Below are positions 1 through 8,838 of a DNA stretch of 64,000 bases, one piece after another (position 1 is the stretch's first letter; every line of letters begins with the position of its first letter). Both the position numbers and the translations under genes were made by a program. Source of the DNA: Occallatibacter riparius (GTDB lineage: Bacteria; Acidobacteriota; Terriglobia; Terriglobales; Acidobacteriaceae); contig NZ_CP093313.1 in the NCBI RefSeq assembly GCF_025264625.1, positions 3,720,001 to 3,784,000 on the forward strand. Reading direction: 5' to 3'. Under the pieces are notes generated by a model, which did not search any database, was not told where the DNA came from, and worked only from the letters and a program-made list of their open reading frames with translations.

Positions 1-58
1 TTCCCTTCAATTTTAACATCGAGCAGTTTTTCAGCGCTGCAATCGATGGTTAAGTGCC

Positions 59-1399
59 CTATTTTGTGTTGACTTCGTTCAGCCAGTCCTGCATGTGGCC
101 CAGGGCCCTGATAAGGTTCAGCCGCGCCTTCGCCAGATTCAGATCTGATTCCTGCACATCCAGGTATTTCTGGCGCTCGTCGATCAATGCAAGCTGCTCC
201 TGCGTGGGAGACATCTGTGCTTGAGCGCCCGGCCCCGCACCAGCCCCGTTTCCGCTCTGCATCTGCGTCTGCACTGTCTTCAGATCGTCAGCGGCGATCT
301 CTTGCCTCAGGCTTGAGACTTCAGCCTGGGCCTGCAATTCACGCAGCGTGCCGGTGAGCTCCGCGATTGCCACCTCGTTCTGGCGCGCAGCCTGCTCCGC
401 CTCTGCCGTGGCGCGCAGCGCATCGGCAGTGGACTCACGCCCCTTGGCACGATGCACCATATCGAACAGCGGCACCTGCACGTTGAACCCCGAGGTGAAG
501 TTGTTGGCGGGCAGGTCTTGTTTGAAGTAGTCGTTGACGTTGTTGAGAATCGTTGTATTGCGGTTGTACTGCGCGAAGAAGCTCAGTTGGGGAATATAGT
601 TCGTTTCCTTGTCGCCGGCTGCCTGTTGCTGCCGCGCCCGCGCCGAGAACCGGGCCGCATCCATCGCATTCAACACGTTGTGCCCGTCTCCTGGACTGAT
701 CTTCGGTATCTCCGGAATGCTCGCATGGTCCGCTCGAATGGCGCCGTCGGGCAAACCCGTCAGCGCGGCAAGCTGCTTTGAGAGCGTGGCCGCCCGTGTC
801 TGCAGGTGCAGCAACGCCAGCTTCAAATTCGCAGCGGCAAGTTTTGCTACAAGCAGAGAACGGAGTGGATCGACCCCGGCCTCGGTACGCTGCTGCTCGA
901 TCTCCACCAGCTTGTTGGCGAACTCCTCCTGCTGTTGGGCCGAGACGATCTCCGAGTTCACAGTATCCAGTTCGATGTATGCGTTGCTCGCGTCAAGCGC
1001 AACCTGTTCGCGCGCGTCCTTTAGCCTCGATTCCGCCGCGCGCCAACCACTACGGGCTGCGTCCATATAGTGCTTCTGCGGAATGCTGAACACCAGTGAT
1101 TCCACCGTCATCGAATAAATCGAAGGCGGCTGCCCCGTGAAACCCACCGACGGGAACGCCGGAATCCCCGTGCCGAAGTTGACTGATGGGATGTAGGCGT
1201 CCCTGGTCTGCTCGTACGCAGCCTTCGCTTTGGCAACATCAGCTTCCGCCATCTTCACGGCCGTGCTGTCGCGCTGCGCCAGGTCAACAACCGTCTTCAG
1301 CGACACCTGCGCATGAGACATGGCGGCGCAACCGAGAGCGCCGGCAACTGTGACCAGTCGGCTGAGTCGAGCCAACGAATTGTTCCCCTTCAACTCCAT
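59..1399 (-). CDS. TolC-family outer membrane efflux protein
   Basis: Outer membrane channel of a tripartite efflux or secretion pump. The 446-aa product opens with a Sec signal (hydrophobic stretch ending in SHAQ), then shows two long alpha-helical/coiled-coil OEP repeats rich in Ala, Gln and Glu, as in TolC proteins of about 430-490 aa. I chose the ATG at 1399, 8 nt after the stop of the TPR gene, because it places the signal peptide at the N-terminus; a longer reading would overlap the TPR gene. It is the third gene of the series adaptor, TPR protein, TolC, all on the minus strand with tiny gaps, so co-transcription is likely. The inner-membrane component (ABC or RND) is not visible and may lie beyond the left edge. 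The family is secure; the substrate is unknown. Confidence 0.9.
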   Translation of the reverse strand: MELKGNNSLARLSRLVTVAGALGCAAMSHAQVSLKTVVDLAQRDSTAVKMAEADVAKAKAAYEQTRDAYIPSVNFGTGIPAFPSVGFTGQPPSIYSMTVESLVFSIPQKHYMDAARSGWRAAESRLKDAREQVALDASNAYIELDTVNSEIVSAQQQEEFANKLVEIEQQRTEAGVDPLRSLLVAKLAAANLKLALLHLQTRAATLSKQLAALTGLPDGAIRADHASIPEIPKISPGDGHNVLNAMDAARFSARARQQQAAGDKETNYIPQLSFFAQYNRNTTILNNVNDYFKQDLPANNFTSGFNVQVPLFDMVHRAKGRESTADALRATAEAEQAARQNEVAIAELTGTLRELQAQAEVSSLRQEIAADDLKTVQTQMQSGNGAGAGPGAQAQMSPTQEQLALIDERQKYLDVQESDLNLAKARLNLIRALGHMQDWLNEVNTK

Positions 1400-1407
1400 G
1401 CGTCGGG

Positions 1408-2391
1408 TCAAATCTTCAAATCCTGTGCAGGTCTGTAGCCGCTGGCCATTCCCAGCGCCGCAGTGCGCTCCCTTGCCGCGCCTGCCGCGTCGCCTGACTG
1501 CTTGTATAACCGCGCGAGCCACGTGTGCGCCTCGAATGCCGGGGCTTCCTCAGTCTGACTGGCCGACGCGAGATACTCCTGCAGCATCTTGATGGCAAGC
1601 GCCGGATTTCGGTTCGCCTTGATCAGCACCGACGCTCCATTGAACAACGCAACGCCCGCATGCCTGTCGCGATCCGCTGCGGCCTTTCCGCTCTGCAGTG
1701 CAGAGTCCATCTCCTCATACCGCTTGTTCTTGCGAAAAAAACTGGCCAGGCGCATCCACTGGAACGCCGGATGCTGGCTTGCCGCAATGGCTAGCCTGAA
1801 CTCGCGCTCGGCTCCTACGTAATCGTGGTTCTCCTGCGCAATCGCAGCGCGAAGCTCATGCGCGCGCGCCGGATCCACCTTGTCGAGTTGCGCGGCCACG
1901 CCCTGGGCCTTGCCCGTTCCTCCGCCCACCACGCCCGGAGCCGAGTTGTAGAACTCGCCCAGATCGGCCAGCGCCTCCGCATTCTTTGGATCGAGCTGCA
2001 CCGCCTGTTCGAACTCCGCACGCGCGCGCTTCGCGAGGTTATACGCCGTGACAAACGATGCGTTGTCGGCTCTCTCGCCAAGCACACGCCCCAGCCACAG
2101 GTGATTCATCGAGTTCTGCCAATCCAGCGCCACGGCGCGCTCGCACTCGGGCTGCGCAGGATCCCACTGCTCCAGCGTGAACAACACCCTGCACCGAATG
2201 CCATGCGCTTGCGCTGAATCCGCATCGGGGGAGGGAAGCGACCGCAGAATCGAAATAGCCAAATCGGCCTGCCCCGCCTGCAGCGCTGCATTTGCGTCGG
2301 CCACGCTGCTGGCGCCCGCCTGCGCGGGTGCTGCACACGCTGCCAACAACAGCGCGATCGCCGCAAATACTACTGAGCTGAGACCCCTCAC
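1408..2391 (-). CDS. Exported TPR-repeat protein of the efflux operon
   Basis: A 328-aa secreted protein or lipoprotein. The N-terminus carries a hydrophobic signal with the lipobox-like run LLLAACAAP, followed by about six tetratricopeptide-like helical pairs (for example YNLAKRARAEFEQAVQLDP and EALADLGEFYNSAPG). TPRs mediate protein-protein contacts, so a scaffold role around the pump is an inference. I chose the GTG at 2391 because it overlaps the adaptor stop codon by 4 nt (GTGA), a classic translational-coupling junction. The longer in-frame reading would begin inside the adaptor gene. No enzymatic motif is visible. Confidence 0.8.
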   Translation of the reverse strand: MRGLSSVVFAAIALLLAACAAPAQAGASSVADANAALQAGQADLAISILRSLPSPDADSAQAHGIRCRVLFTLEQWDPAQPECERAVALDWQNSMNHLWLGRVLGERADNASFVTAYNLAKRARAEFEQAVQLDPKNAEALADLGEFYNSAPGVVGGGTGKAQGVAAQLDKVDPARAHELRAAIAQENHDYVGAEREFRLAIAASQHPAFQWMRLASFFRKNKRYEEMDSALQSGKAAADRDRHAGVALFNGASVLIKANRNPALAIKMLQEYLASASQTEEAPAFEAHTWLARLYKQSGDAAGAARERTAALGMASGYRPAQDLKI

Positions 2392-3626
2392 TTGACCGGC
2401 CTGATCGGCACGCCTTCCTGCAATGGCTGCCCGCTGATGGATCCGGTTGCCACCCAATCGCCCGCATTCAGCCCCGAGAGGATTGCCACCTGGTTCAGAT
2501 TCATCGTTCCGTAAGTCACCGGCGTCCGCTTCAGTTCGTTATCGATCATGCGGAACACGTACGGCTTTCCGTTTTCAACGTGCAGCGCTTCGCGAGGTAT
2601 GCTGAGCGCGTTTGCCTGGCTTGACGTAGTCACCGTGACCGTCACATTGGTGTCAGGCAACAGGCCATCGGTATCGTCGTCCACCGCGATCAGCACTTCG
2701 CCCACGTTCCGGGTGCCGTACTGGGTAATCGTCACCGGAACGCGTTCAATGTGCCCCTTCCAGACTTGGCCCGGCTTGGCATCCCACTTGATCAAAGCCT
2801 GCTGTCCAACCGACAGAGTCCCGATCTCGGGCTCGTCGAAATAGGCCCGCACCCGCTCATGTTTCAGATCGGCTAACTCGAGAATCAGCTTGCCTTCCTC
2901 GATGAAATCGGTAGGCTTGGCGGCGAGTGTGTAGATCGTGCCCGAAGCAGGCGCCCGCACTATCGTCTTGTTCTCCACGTCGCGAGCCGCAGCCAGGGCA
3001 GCCTCTGCGTCACGTATCGCAGCCTGCGCGCGATCAACGTCGCCCGGCGTATAGCGGTTCTTCGAGCCGTTCTGGCTGGCTTCCAGCGCAGCCGCAGTCG
3101 ACTGCAGGCGCTGCCGCGCGGCCGCCACTTCGCTCGAAGATGCCGCGCCCGTGGCCTGAAGCTTGGTCAGCGCATCCACATCCCGCTGCGCCTGGTCGTG
3201 TTCAATCTGCGCGCGCGTGATTTCAGAAGAAGATGCCTGCCGCTCTGCGAGGGTGCCCCCGTGCTGGGCAGTTTCAAACAATGCCTGCGCCGTTCTCACG
3301 CCGCTCTCGGCCGCAGCCACACGGGCGCGCGCTTGGATGTCATCCAACTTGACCAGCACCTTTCCAGCGTCCACATGATCGCCGGTCTGCGCATACACGG
3401 CCTTCACCGTCGTCGAGATCGGGCTGAACTCCTGGTACTTCATCTCCGGCTCAACCCTTCCGTTGGTGCTGATCGTGCTCTCCAGCGACTGGTGCGCAGC
3501 TTCAACCACGCGCACCTCCAGCCGATCGCGGGTAAGCGATCGCACCGAGAAGAAAACCAGTATGAGGATCACGCCGGCGCCGAGCCAAACCCAGCGCCAG
3601 TCCAATTGCTTGCTCTCTTTAGCCAT
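2388..3626 (-). CDS. HlyD-type periplasmic adaptor (membrane fusion protein)
   Basis: A 412-aa membrane fusion protein that would link an inner-membrane pump to the TolC-like channel encoded downstream. Visible parts in order: one N-terminal transmembrane helix (about residues 12-32); a biotinyl-lipoyl-like half-motif around TVKAVYAQTGDHVDAGKVL; an Ala/Gln-rich coiled-coil hairpin (about 95-210); the second lipoyl half (IVRAPASGTIYTLAAKPTDF); then beta-barrel and membrane-proximal domains. The start ATG at 3626 has a GGTTAGGA-like element just upstream. It is the first gene of the visible operon and is divergent from queF. Similar adaptors work with MacB-type ABC transporters, but that partner is not in view. 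Confidence 0.92.
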   Translation of the reverse strand: MAKESKQLDWRWVWLGAGVILILVFFSVRSLTRDRLEVRVVEAAHQSLESTISTNGRVEPEMKYQEFSPISTTVKAVYAQTGDHVDAGKVLVKLDDIQARARVAAAESGVRTAQALFETAQHGGTLAERQASSSEITRAQIEHDQAQRDVDALTKLQATGAASSSEVAAARQRLQSTAAALEASQNGSKNRYTPGDVDRAQAAIRDAEAALAAARDVENKTIVRAPASGTIYTLAAKPTDFIEEGKLILELADLKHERVRAYFDEPEIGTLSVGQQALIKWDAKPGQVWKGHIERVPVTITQYGTRNVGEVLIAVDDDTDGLLPDTNVTVTVTTSSQANALSIPREALHVENGKPYVFRMIDNELKRTPVTYGTMNLNQVAILSGLNAGDWVATGSISGQPLQEGVPIRPVK

Positions 3627-3735
3627 TCCTAACCTAGGTCAGTATATAAGACACATGAGTGAGGTCGAAGATGCGCGAAAATCCATAAAAACGAGCAAGT
3701 TGGCCCCGAATTTTTTCAATCCGTACAATGGGAAT
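3627..3735. promoter_or_regulatory. Divergent intergenic promoter region
   Basis: This 109-bp AT-richer spacer separates the efflux operon (minus) from queF (plus), so it should hold promoters for both. A TATA-rich stretch (cagtatataag) is visible, but I could not assign convincing -35/-10 pairs. No preQ1 riboswitch aptamer (C-rich loop plus A-rich tail) is recognisable, although queF genes elsewhere often carry one. Confidence 0.4.
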
Positions 3736-4137
3736 ATGGCAACAACGCAACCCCGCTACACTGACGATCACGCCAAGGCCGGACTCGACTTCGCCTTCCC
3801 CGCGATCGAAACATGGCAAAACCAATTCCCCGGCTACGTCATCGAGATCGACGATCCCGAACTGACCTCCGTCTGCCCCAAGACCGGCCTGCCCGACTTC
3901 GGCACGCTCATCATCCGTTACATGCCGCGCGAGCGCTGCCTCGAGCTCAAGTCGCTGAAGGAATACCTCTTCTGCTACCGCAACCTCGGCATCTTCCAGG
4001 AAAACATCTGCAATCAGGTCCTCGAAGACATCGTCAAGGCCACCGACCCGATCTGGGCCGAAGTCAAAGGCGTTTTCCGCCCCCGCGGCGGCATCGGCAC
4101 CACAGTCGTAGCCAAGTGGCCCCGCCCGCAGGAATGA
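3736..4137 (+). CDS. queF: NADPH-dependent 7-cyano-7-deazaguanine reductase
   Basis: Reduces preQ0 to preQ1 in queuosine biosynthesis (cytoplasmic tunnelling-fold enzyme). The 133-aa length fits the short, unimodular QueF type. The active-site segment SVCPKTGLPDFG is present, with the thioimide-forming Cys47 and the proton-donor Asp54; the QueF signature ELKSLKEY follows at 70-77 and FQEN at 87-90. I chose the ATG at 3736 because it gives the normal family N-terminus; in-frame sequence further upstream lies in the divergent promoter region and has no family similarity. No other queuosine gene is adjacent, so it is a lone pathway gene here. Confidence 0.95.
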   Translation: MATTQPRYTDDHAKAGLDFAFPAIETWQNQFPGYVIEIDDPELTSVCPKTGLPDFGTLIIRYMPRERCLELKSLKEYLFCYRNLGIFQENICNQVLEDIVKATDPIWAEVKGVFRPRGGIGTTVVAKWPRPQE

Positions 4138-4230
4138 GAATTCATTTTCTGCCCCGCTAATTTCTGAGAAACTACCTGCAGCGGCCTCTTCGGTCCCCTT
4201 ACCGGCCTGGCCTTGCAGGAGGGTCCCACA

Positions 4231-5115
4231 ATGAGCGCCACCCCAACCGCTCCGCAGTCCGCCGAAAGTCCTCTTTCTAGCCAACCCCTCTCGAGTTTGG
4301 AGCAGTGGGACGACTTCGTAGCCGACCGCTATCGCGAAGGCAAGTCCGAGGAAGAATTCCGTGTCTACGACAAAGCCGCCAATCCCGGCGTTGCCGAGTT
4401 CTACCGTCTTAACCACGAGAATCAGACCGTCGCCTTCGTCCTTGAGAAAGAGAAGCAATACTTCTCACTTCAGAAGGGCATGAAGTCCATTTGGGAGGCG
4501 GCTGAGTTCCTCAACACCATGGTCGACGACAGCGATCCCGATACCGACCTCACCCAGATCGAGCACCTCCTCCAGACCTCCGAGGCCATCCGCCGCGATG
4601 GCCACCCCCGCTGGATGGTCCTCACTGGCTTCCTGCATGACCTCGGCAAGTGTCTCTGCCTTTACGGCGAGCCGCAGTGGGCCGTCGTCGGCGACACCTT
4701 CCCCGTCGGCTGTGCCTGGTCTCCCGACATCGTCTATCCCGAGTACTTCGCCAACAACCCGGACCGCCATGTGCCGGAGTACCAGACCGAGCACGGCATC
4801 TATGAGCCCCATTGCGGACTCGACGCCCTGCACATGTCCTTCAGCCACGACGGCTACATCGCCGAAGTCATGAAGCCCTACTTGAACATCGAAGCGCTCT
4901 ACATGCTGCGCTATCACTCGTTCTATCCGTGGCACAAGCACGGCGCGTATCAGCACTTCACCAATGATCAGGACCGCGCCATGCTGCCATGGGTGCTCAA
5001 ATTCAACCAGTACGACCTCTACTCGAAAGGCCACACCAAGCCCGACGTAAAGGCCCTCAAGCCCTACTACGACGAGCTATTCGCAGAGTTCTTACCGGCA
5101 AAGGTCGCCTGGTAG
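4231..5115 (+). CDS. myo-Inositol oxygenase (MIOX)
   Basis: Non-haem di-iron enzyme that cleaves myo-inositol with O2 to D-glucuronate. The 294-aa protein matches the MIOX/DUF706 fold and the length of animal and plant enzymes. Candidate iron ligands are in the expected order: H112 (QIEHLL), H136-D137 (GFLHDLGK), H206 (SFSHDGY), H229 (RYHSFYPWH) and D262 (NQYDLY). The start ATG at 4231 follows a strong AGGAGGG at 4217-4223. It sits after queF without obvious functional linkage and before an MFS transporter. MIOX is best known from eukaryotes and has scattered bacterial occurrences, so horizontal acquisition is plausible but not shown by this window. Confidence 0.92.
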   Translation: MSATPTAPQSAESPLSSQPLSSLEQWDDFVADRYREGKSEEEFRVYDKAANPGVAEFYRLNHENQTVAFVLEKEKQYFSLQKGMKSIWEAAEFLNTMVDDSDPDTDLTQIEHLLQTSEAIRRDGHPRWMVLTGFLHDLGKCLCLYGEPQWAVVGDTFPVGCAWSPDIVYPEYFANNPDRHVPEYQTEHGIYEPHCGLDALHMSFSHDGYIAEVMKPYLNIEALYMLRYHSFYPWHKHGAYQHFTNDQDRAMLPWVLKFNQYDLYSKGHTKPDVKALKPYYDELFAEFLPAKVAW

Positions 5116-5223
5116 CCGCCGAGGAGCCGGCACACTCCGGCTCCAGCACCCCTCTGTAACCTTGTAACTCCGTCCCTTTTCTCCGAGCCGGCGCAGAAGC
5201 CGAAGGGGCGTACCGGTCTTTCT

Positions 5224-5265
5224 GATCCCTGTTCCCTGTTCCCTGATCCCTGTATTCTGGTCCCA
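5224..5265. repeat. Heptanucleotide tandem repeat
   Basis: Four 7-bp units of the form G(A/T)TCCCT run from 5224 to 5251, followed by two decayed units to 5265. The array ends one base before the GTG start of the MFS gene, where a ribosome-binding site would be expected. It resembles simple intergenic heptamer arrays; the copy number may vary between strains. Confidence 0.7.
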
Positions 5266-5266
5266 C

Positions 5267-6511
5267 GTGGCCACCCTGACTCAACCCGTCCAGCGCTCTC
5301 GGTTCAGCCCAGCCCTCGTCACCCTGAGCCTGCTCATCGGCCTTAACCTCCTCAATTACATCGATCGCTATATCCTCCCCGGAGCCCAGTCCCTGATCCA
5401 GAAGGAATTCGGCTGGAAGGATGAGCAGATCGGATTGCTTACGACCGCGATGTTCGTGGTCTATATGCTGTTCGCACCTCTGACAGGCTGGCTGGGCGAT
5501 CACTTTAGCCGCAAGCCGCTCATCGTGGGCGGCGCGATCCTGTGGAGTCTCCTCACGCTGTGGACGGCATGGGTCCACGACTACACGAGCATGTTCGTGC
5601 GGCACGCGCTGGTAGGTGTCGGCGAGGCCTCGTTCGGCATCTTTGCGCCCGCGGTGTTGTCGGACTTTTATGACGAGCGAAGCCGCAACCGCATCCTGTC
5701 GATCTTTTATTTGGCCATTCCTGTGGGAGCGGCAATTGGAGTCACATCAGGTGGTGTGCTCGGCAGCAAATATGGCTGGCGCACCCCCTTTCTCGTATGC
5801 GCGATTCCCGGCTTCCTGATTGCCGTGCTTTACGGGTTCTTCGGCAAGGAGCCCAAGCGTGGGAGCAGTGATCACGTGAAGGCGACGGCCGACCGCGCGA
5901 CGTTCAGGGGTTTATTCAGGAACCCGGCATTTCTCACGGCGACCTTTGGGCTGGCCATGCTGACATTCGCCATGGGCGGCATCTCGACCTGGATCGCGCA
6001 ATTTCTCGAGCGCTTCACGGGCATGTCAACAGCGGCAGCGGGAACCTGGGTCGGCGTCGTCACGGTCATCGACGGTATTGCCGGCACAGCCGTCGGCGGA
6101 TTCATCGCACAGCGCTGGCTCAAGACCAATCACAAGGCTCTCTATCTGCTTTCGTTCTGGAGCGTCGTATTGACCATTCCCTGCGGCGCGCTGGTCTTCT
6201 TCGGGCCGCGTAGCTGGGCTCTGCCGTCGCTCTTCGCAGCCGAGTTCTTCCTCTTCCTTAACACCGGGCCGCTCAACACGGCCATCGTCAACTCGGTGTC
6301 GGCGCCGGTGCGCGCCACCGCGATCTCCGTCAACCTGTTCTGCATTCATTTTTTCGGGGATACGTTCTCCCCGGGAATCATCGGCGCAGTCTCGGATCGT
6401 ACCAACCTGCGCCTCGCGCTAGGCGTCACACTGGTCTCGCTGCTCGTGTCAGCCGTGATCCTCGGTTCCGGCGCACGCTTTGCGCCGCGTCTGCAAGAGT
6501 CGCGAACCTAG
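5267..6511 (+). CDS. MFS transporter, Spinster-like
   Basis: A 414-aa polytopic membrane protein with about twelve hydrophobic segments. The first helix carries NLLNYIDRYILPG, a Spinster-like pattern, and the MFS loop motif GWLGDHFSRKP appears after helix 2. It would be a secondary transporter of an unknown small organic substrate in the inner membrane. No ATG is available near the N-terminus, so the GTG at 5267 is the best start; no Shine-Dalgarno sequence is visible because a heptamer repeat occupies that position. Its place after myo-inositol oxygenase makes a role in inositol or uronate traffic possible, but that is only context. Confidence 0.85.
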   Translation: MATLTQPVQRSRFSPALVTLSLLIGLNLLNYIDRYILPGAQSLIQKEFGWKDEQIGLLTTAMFVVYMLFAPLTGWLGDHFSRKPLIVGGAILWSLLTLWTAWVHDYTSMFVRHALVGVGEASFGIFAPAVLSDFYDERSRNRILSIFYLAIPVGAAIGVTSGGVLGSKYGWRTPFLVCAIPGFLIAVLYGFFGKEPKRGSSDHVKATADRATFRGLFRNPAFLTATFGLAMLTFAMGGISTWIAQFLERFTGMSTAAAGTWVGVVTVIDGIAGTAVGGFIAQRWLKTNHKALYLLSFWSVVLTIPCGALVFFGPRSWALPSLFAAEFFLFLNTGPLNTAIVNSVSAPVRATAISVNLFCIHFFGDTFSPGIIGAVSDRTNLRLALGVTLVSLLVSAVILGSGARFAPRLQESRT

Positions 6512-6529
6512 CGGAGCGACCTCAGGCAG

Positions 6530-6997
6530 TCACTTGCAGGGAACCGCGGTGTCCTGCGCGGCAATGATCTGCCACTTGCCATTGCGCTTCAGCCAGGTGT
6601 CGGTCCATACCAGGCAGCGCCCCACGTCCTTGCCGTCAGCGCCGGTCTGCGTTGCGCGCTCGCTCCCGTAAACCATCGCCAGGCTGTCGCCGAATAAGCG
6701 CACCTTAGCGCCATCGAGCTTGCAGTCGCGAGCAGACCGCGACTGATCCCCCGCCATCTCCTTGGCACGGTCGTAGCGCGAACCATCCGGAGCGGTGCCC
6801 CAGAAGTCCTCGGCCACAATCGTCTCAGCAATCCGGTTGTGATCGCAGCTTGCCTCGGCCCACTTGCGCTCCGCGTCAATCATCATTTTGGCGGTGGGGT
6901 CGCCTGCATCAGCCCAATGCGACTGCTGGGCGAAAGCTGGAATGGAAGCGCCAAGCACACCCAGCGCAAGTGCCACCTGCAAAGAGCTGATCTTCAT
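6530..6997 (-). CDS. Secreted NTF2-like (DUF4440/SnoaL-type) protein
   Basis: A 155-aa exported protein with a Sec signal ending at AFAQQ. The mature part has the NTF2-like cone pattern of DUF4440/SnoaL proteins: an N-terminal helix with AERKWAEASCDHN, then EDFWGTAPDGSRYDRAKEM, a conserved strand with LAMVYGSERA, and a C-terminal VWTDTWLKRNGKWQIIAAQD. Such proteins are ligand-binding or of unknown function. The start at 6997 follows a GGAGG element. It converges with the MFS gene, with 18 bp between the stops. I cannot assign a substrate. Confidence 0.8.
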   Translation of the reverse strand: MKISSLQVALALGVLGASIPAFAQQSHWADAGDPTAKMMIDAERKWAEASCDHNRIAETIVAEDFWGTAPDGSRYDRAKEMAGDQSRSARDCKLDGAKVRLFGDSLAMVYGSERATQTGADGKDVGRCLVWTDTWLKRNGKWQIIAAQDTAVPCK

Positions 6998-7476
6998 CGT
7001 GCCTCCGGGAAGTAAGAGCACCATAGCAGATTGAAGCTTAGAACCGGCGCACACAGGTGACAGCCGTCACGGAAACGGCCCCCGAATCGCGCTAGCCTCT
7101 TCTTGGGCATTGGTGTGTCCAGGCCGCATACCCCGCACACCCAACCTGAAACGAGGAACAAACGGGGAGTAACTAATCAGGAACTGTAGTTACTATAAAA
7201 TTAGCTACCCCTCCCCCTGTTTTTGCTTCTCCAAATATTCGCCAAAATCGGCGTAATCCCCACAATAAACTAACGATAGCGATATACTGAATTCCATAGG
7301 ACCAAAATACATTGTCTAAACGAATGATGCGGAATTATACTTCGCAGTAAACACCCCAATTCGGCGCTTGGCCAATCGTCGTGTGTCGCCGGTGTCTGCA
7401 GTCAGACGCAACAGGCGCTAAGGACAAATGGGCGGCTTGCTTGGCCGCCCATTGAATCTCTTTGCAGCAACCTGAT
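6998..7476. other. Gene-free spacer upstream of the NTF2-like gene and downstream of ispG
   Basis: About 480 bp without a credible reading frame. It has an AT-rich middle (around 7160-7330) that could hold the promoter for the NTF2-like gene, and a hairpin at its right end beside the ispG stop. No RNA gene or repeat family was recognised. Confidence 0.5.
7427..7453 (-). terminator. Hairpin downstream of ispG
   Basis: A perfect 10-bp inverted repeat (AATGGGCGGC / GCCGCCCATT) with a 7-nt loop lies 23 bp past the ispG stop. Read on the minus strand the stem is followed only by a short T-rich stretch, so it is a weak intrinsic terminator or an mRNA 3'-end stabiliser. Confidence 0.55.
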
Positions 7477-8718
7477 CTATGCGCCGACCAGCTCTTCCTG
7501 CTTCTTGCCGTAGTGGCTCACCACGTAGTTGTCGAGGATCTCCTTGAACTCGGCCACGATGGTGTCGCCATGCAGCGTTTTCAGCAGTTTGCCGTCGACG
7601 TACACCGGAGCCTTAGGCTCCTCGAACGTGCCAGGCAGGCTGATGCCGAGATTGGCGTGCTTGCTCTCGCCGGGGCCATTGACTACGCAGCCCATGACCG
7701 CGACCTTCAGCTCTTCCACGCCCGGATAGGTCTTGCGCCACTCAGGCATCGACGTGCGCAGGTAGTTCTGAATCTGCTCCGCAAGCTCCTGGAAGTAGGT
7801 GCTGGTCGTGCGTCCGCAGCCGGGGCAGCTCGTCACCTGCGGCATAAAGCTACGGATCTGCAGAGACTGAAGGATTTGCTGTGCGGCGAGCACTTCTTCG
7901 GTCCGGTCGCCGCCGGGCTTTGGCGTGAGCGAAACGCGAATGGTGTCGCCGATGCCCGCGAGCAGCAGCGGGGCAAGGCCTGCGGTTGAAGCAATCAATC
8001 CCTTTGCGCCCATGCCGGCTTCCGTCAGTCCGAGGTGCAGCGCGTAATGGCACCGCGAAGCCAGATTCGTGTAGACGTCTATCAGGTCGCGTACGCCCGA
8101 GACCTTCGCCGACAAAATGATTTGATCGTCGCGCAATCCGTAGCGCTCGGCGGCCTTGGCCGAGTCGAGCGCACTCACCACCATCGCTTCCATCATCACG
8201 TCGCGCGCCGGCAGCGGGTTCGCCGACTTGGAGTTCGCATCCATCATGCGCGTGAGCAGAGCCTGGTCCAGCGAGCCCCAGTTCACGCCGATGCGGACCG
8301 GCTTCTGGTTCTCGACCGCGCACTCCACCATCGTGCGGAAGTTGTCGTCGTCCTTGCGCCCGATCGAAACGTTGCCCGGATTGATGCGGTACTTGGCCAG
8401 CGCGCGGGCGGTAGCGGGATACTTCTTCAGCAGGAGATGGCCGTTGTAATGGAAGTCGCCGACGATGGGGACCGTGATGCCGCGCTTGTCGAGCCCTTCC
8501 ACAACGTGGGGAACGGCCTCGGCGGCCTGTTCATTATTGACCGTGACGCGGACAATCTCGGAGCCCGCAAGGGCGAGGGCGGCGACCTGGTCGATGGTGC
8601 TCTGAACGTCGGCAGTGTCGGTGTTGGTCATCGACTGCACGACGACGGGGACCTCCCAGCCGACCCGGATCTGGCCGATGCGGACCGTGGGAGTCTTTCT
8701 CCGCTGAATCTCTGGCAT
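7477..8718 (-). CDS. ispG: (E)-4-hydroxy-3-methylbut-2-enyl-diphosphate synthase
   Basis: Iron-sulfur enzyme of the MEP isoprenoid pathway, converting methylerythritol cyclodiphosphate to HMBPP in the cytoplasm. The 413-aa length fits the two-domain bacterial type. The N-terminal TIM barrel begins with [16 protein letters not shown] and contains the [10 protein letters not shown] segment. The C-terminal domain holds the [4Fe-4S] ligands C298 and C301 (CPGCGRT) and C344 ([10 protein letters not shown]), with catalytic E351. The start ATG at 8718 is preceded by GAGGT. It stands alone, with hairpin 7427-7453 downstream. Confidence 0.97.
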   Translation of the reverse strand: MPEIQRRKTPTVRIGQIRVGWEVPVVVQSMTNTDTADVQSTIDQVAALALAGSEIVRVTVNNEQAAEAVPHVVEGLDKRGITVPIVGDFHYNGHLLLKKYPATARALAKYRINPGNVSIGRKDDDNFRTMVECAVENQKPVRIGVNWGSLDQALLTRMMDANSKSANPLPARDVMMEAMVVSALDSAKAAERYGLRDDQIILSAKVSGVRDLIDVYTNLASRCHYALHLGLTEAGMGAKGLIASTAGLAPLLLAGIGDTIRVSLTPKPGGDRTEEVLAAQQILQSLQIRSFMPQVTSCPGCGRTTSTYFQELAEQIQNYLRTSMPEWRKTYPGVEELKVAVMGCVVNGPGESKHANLGISLPGTFEEPKAPVYVDGKLLKTLHGDTIVAEFKEILDNYVVSHYGKKQEELVGA

Positions 8719-8838
8719 AGAAACCTCAATTCCAGTTTACTAGGAACGCTGTTTCTAGTGGTCAGTAGGTCGCGACGAATGCGTGGATAGGCCCGCGACT
8801 CAGGCGGTTCAATTCTTTGCAGATGAACCAGATGCGGC

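Noticed and set aside
3627..3735. A preQ1 riboswitch upstream of queF
   Set aside because: No C-rich pseudoknot loop or A-rich tail is recognisable.
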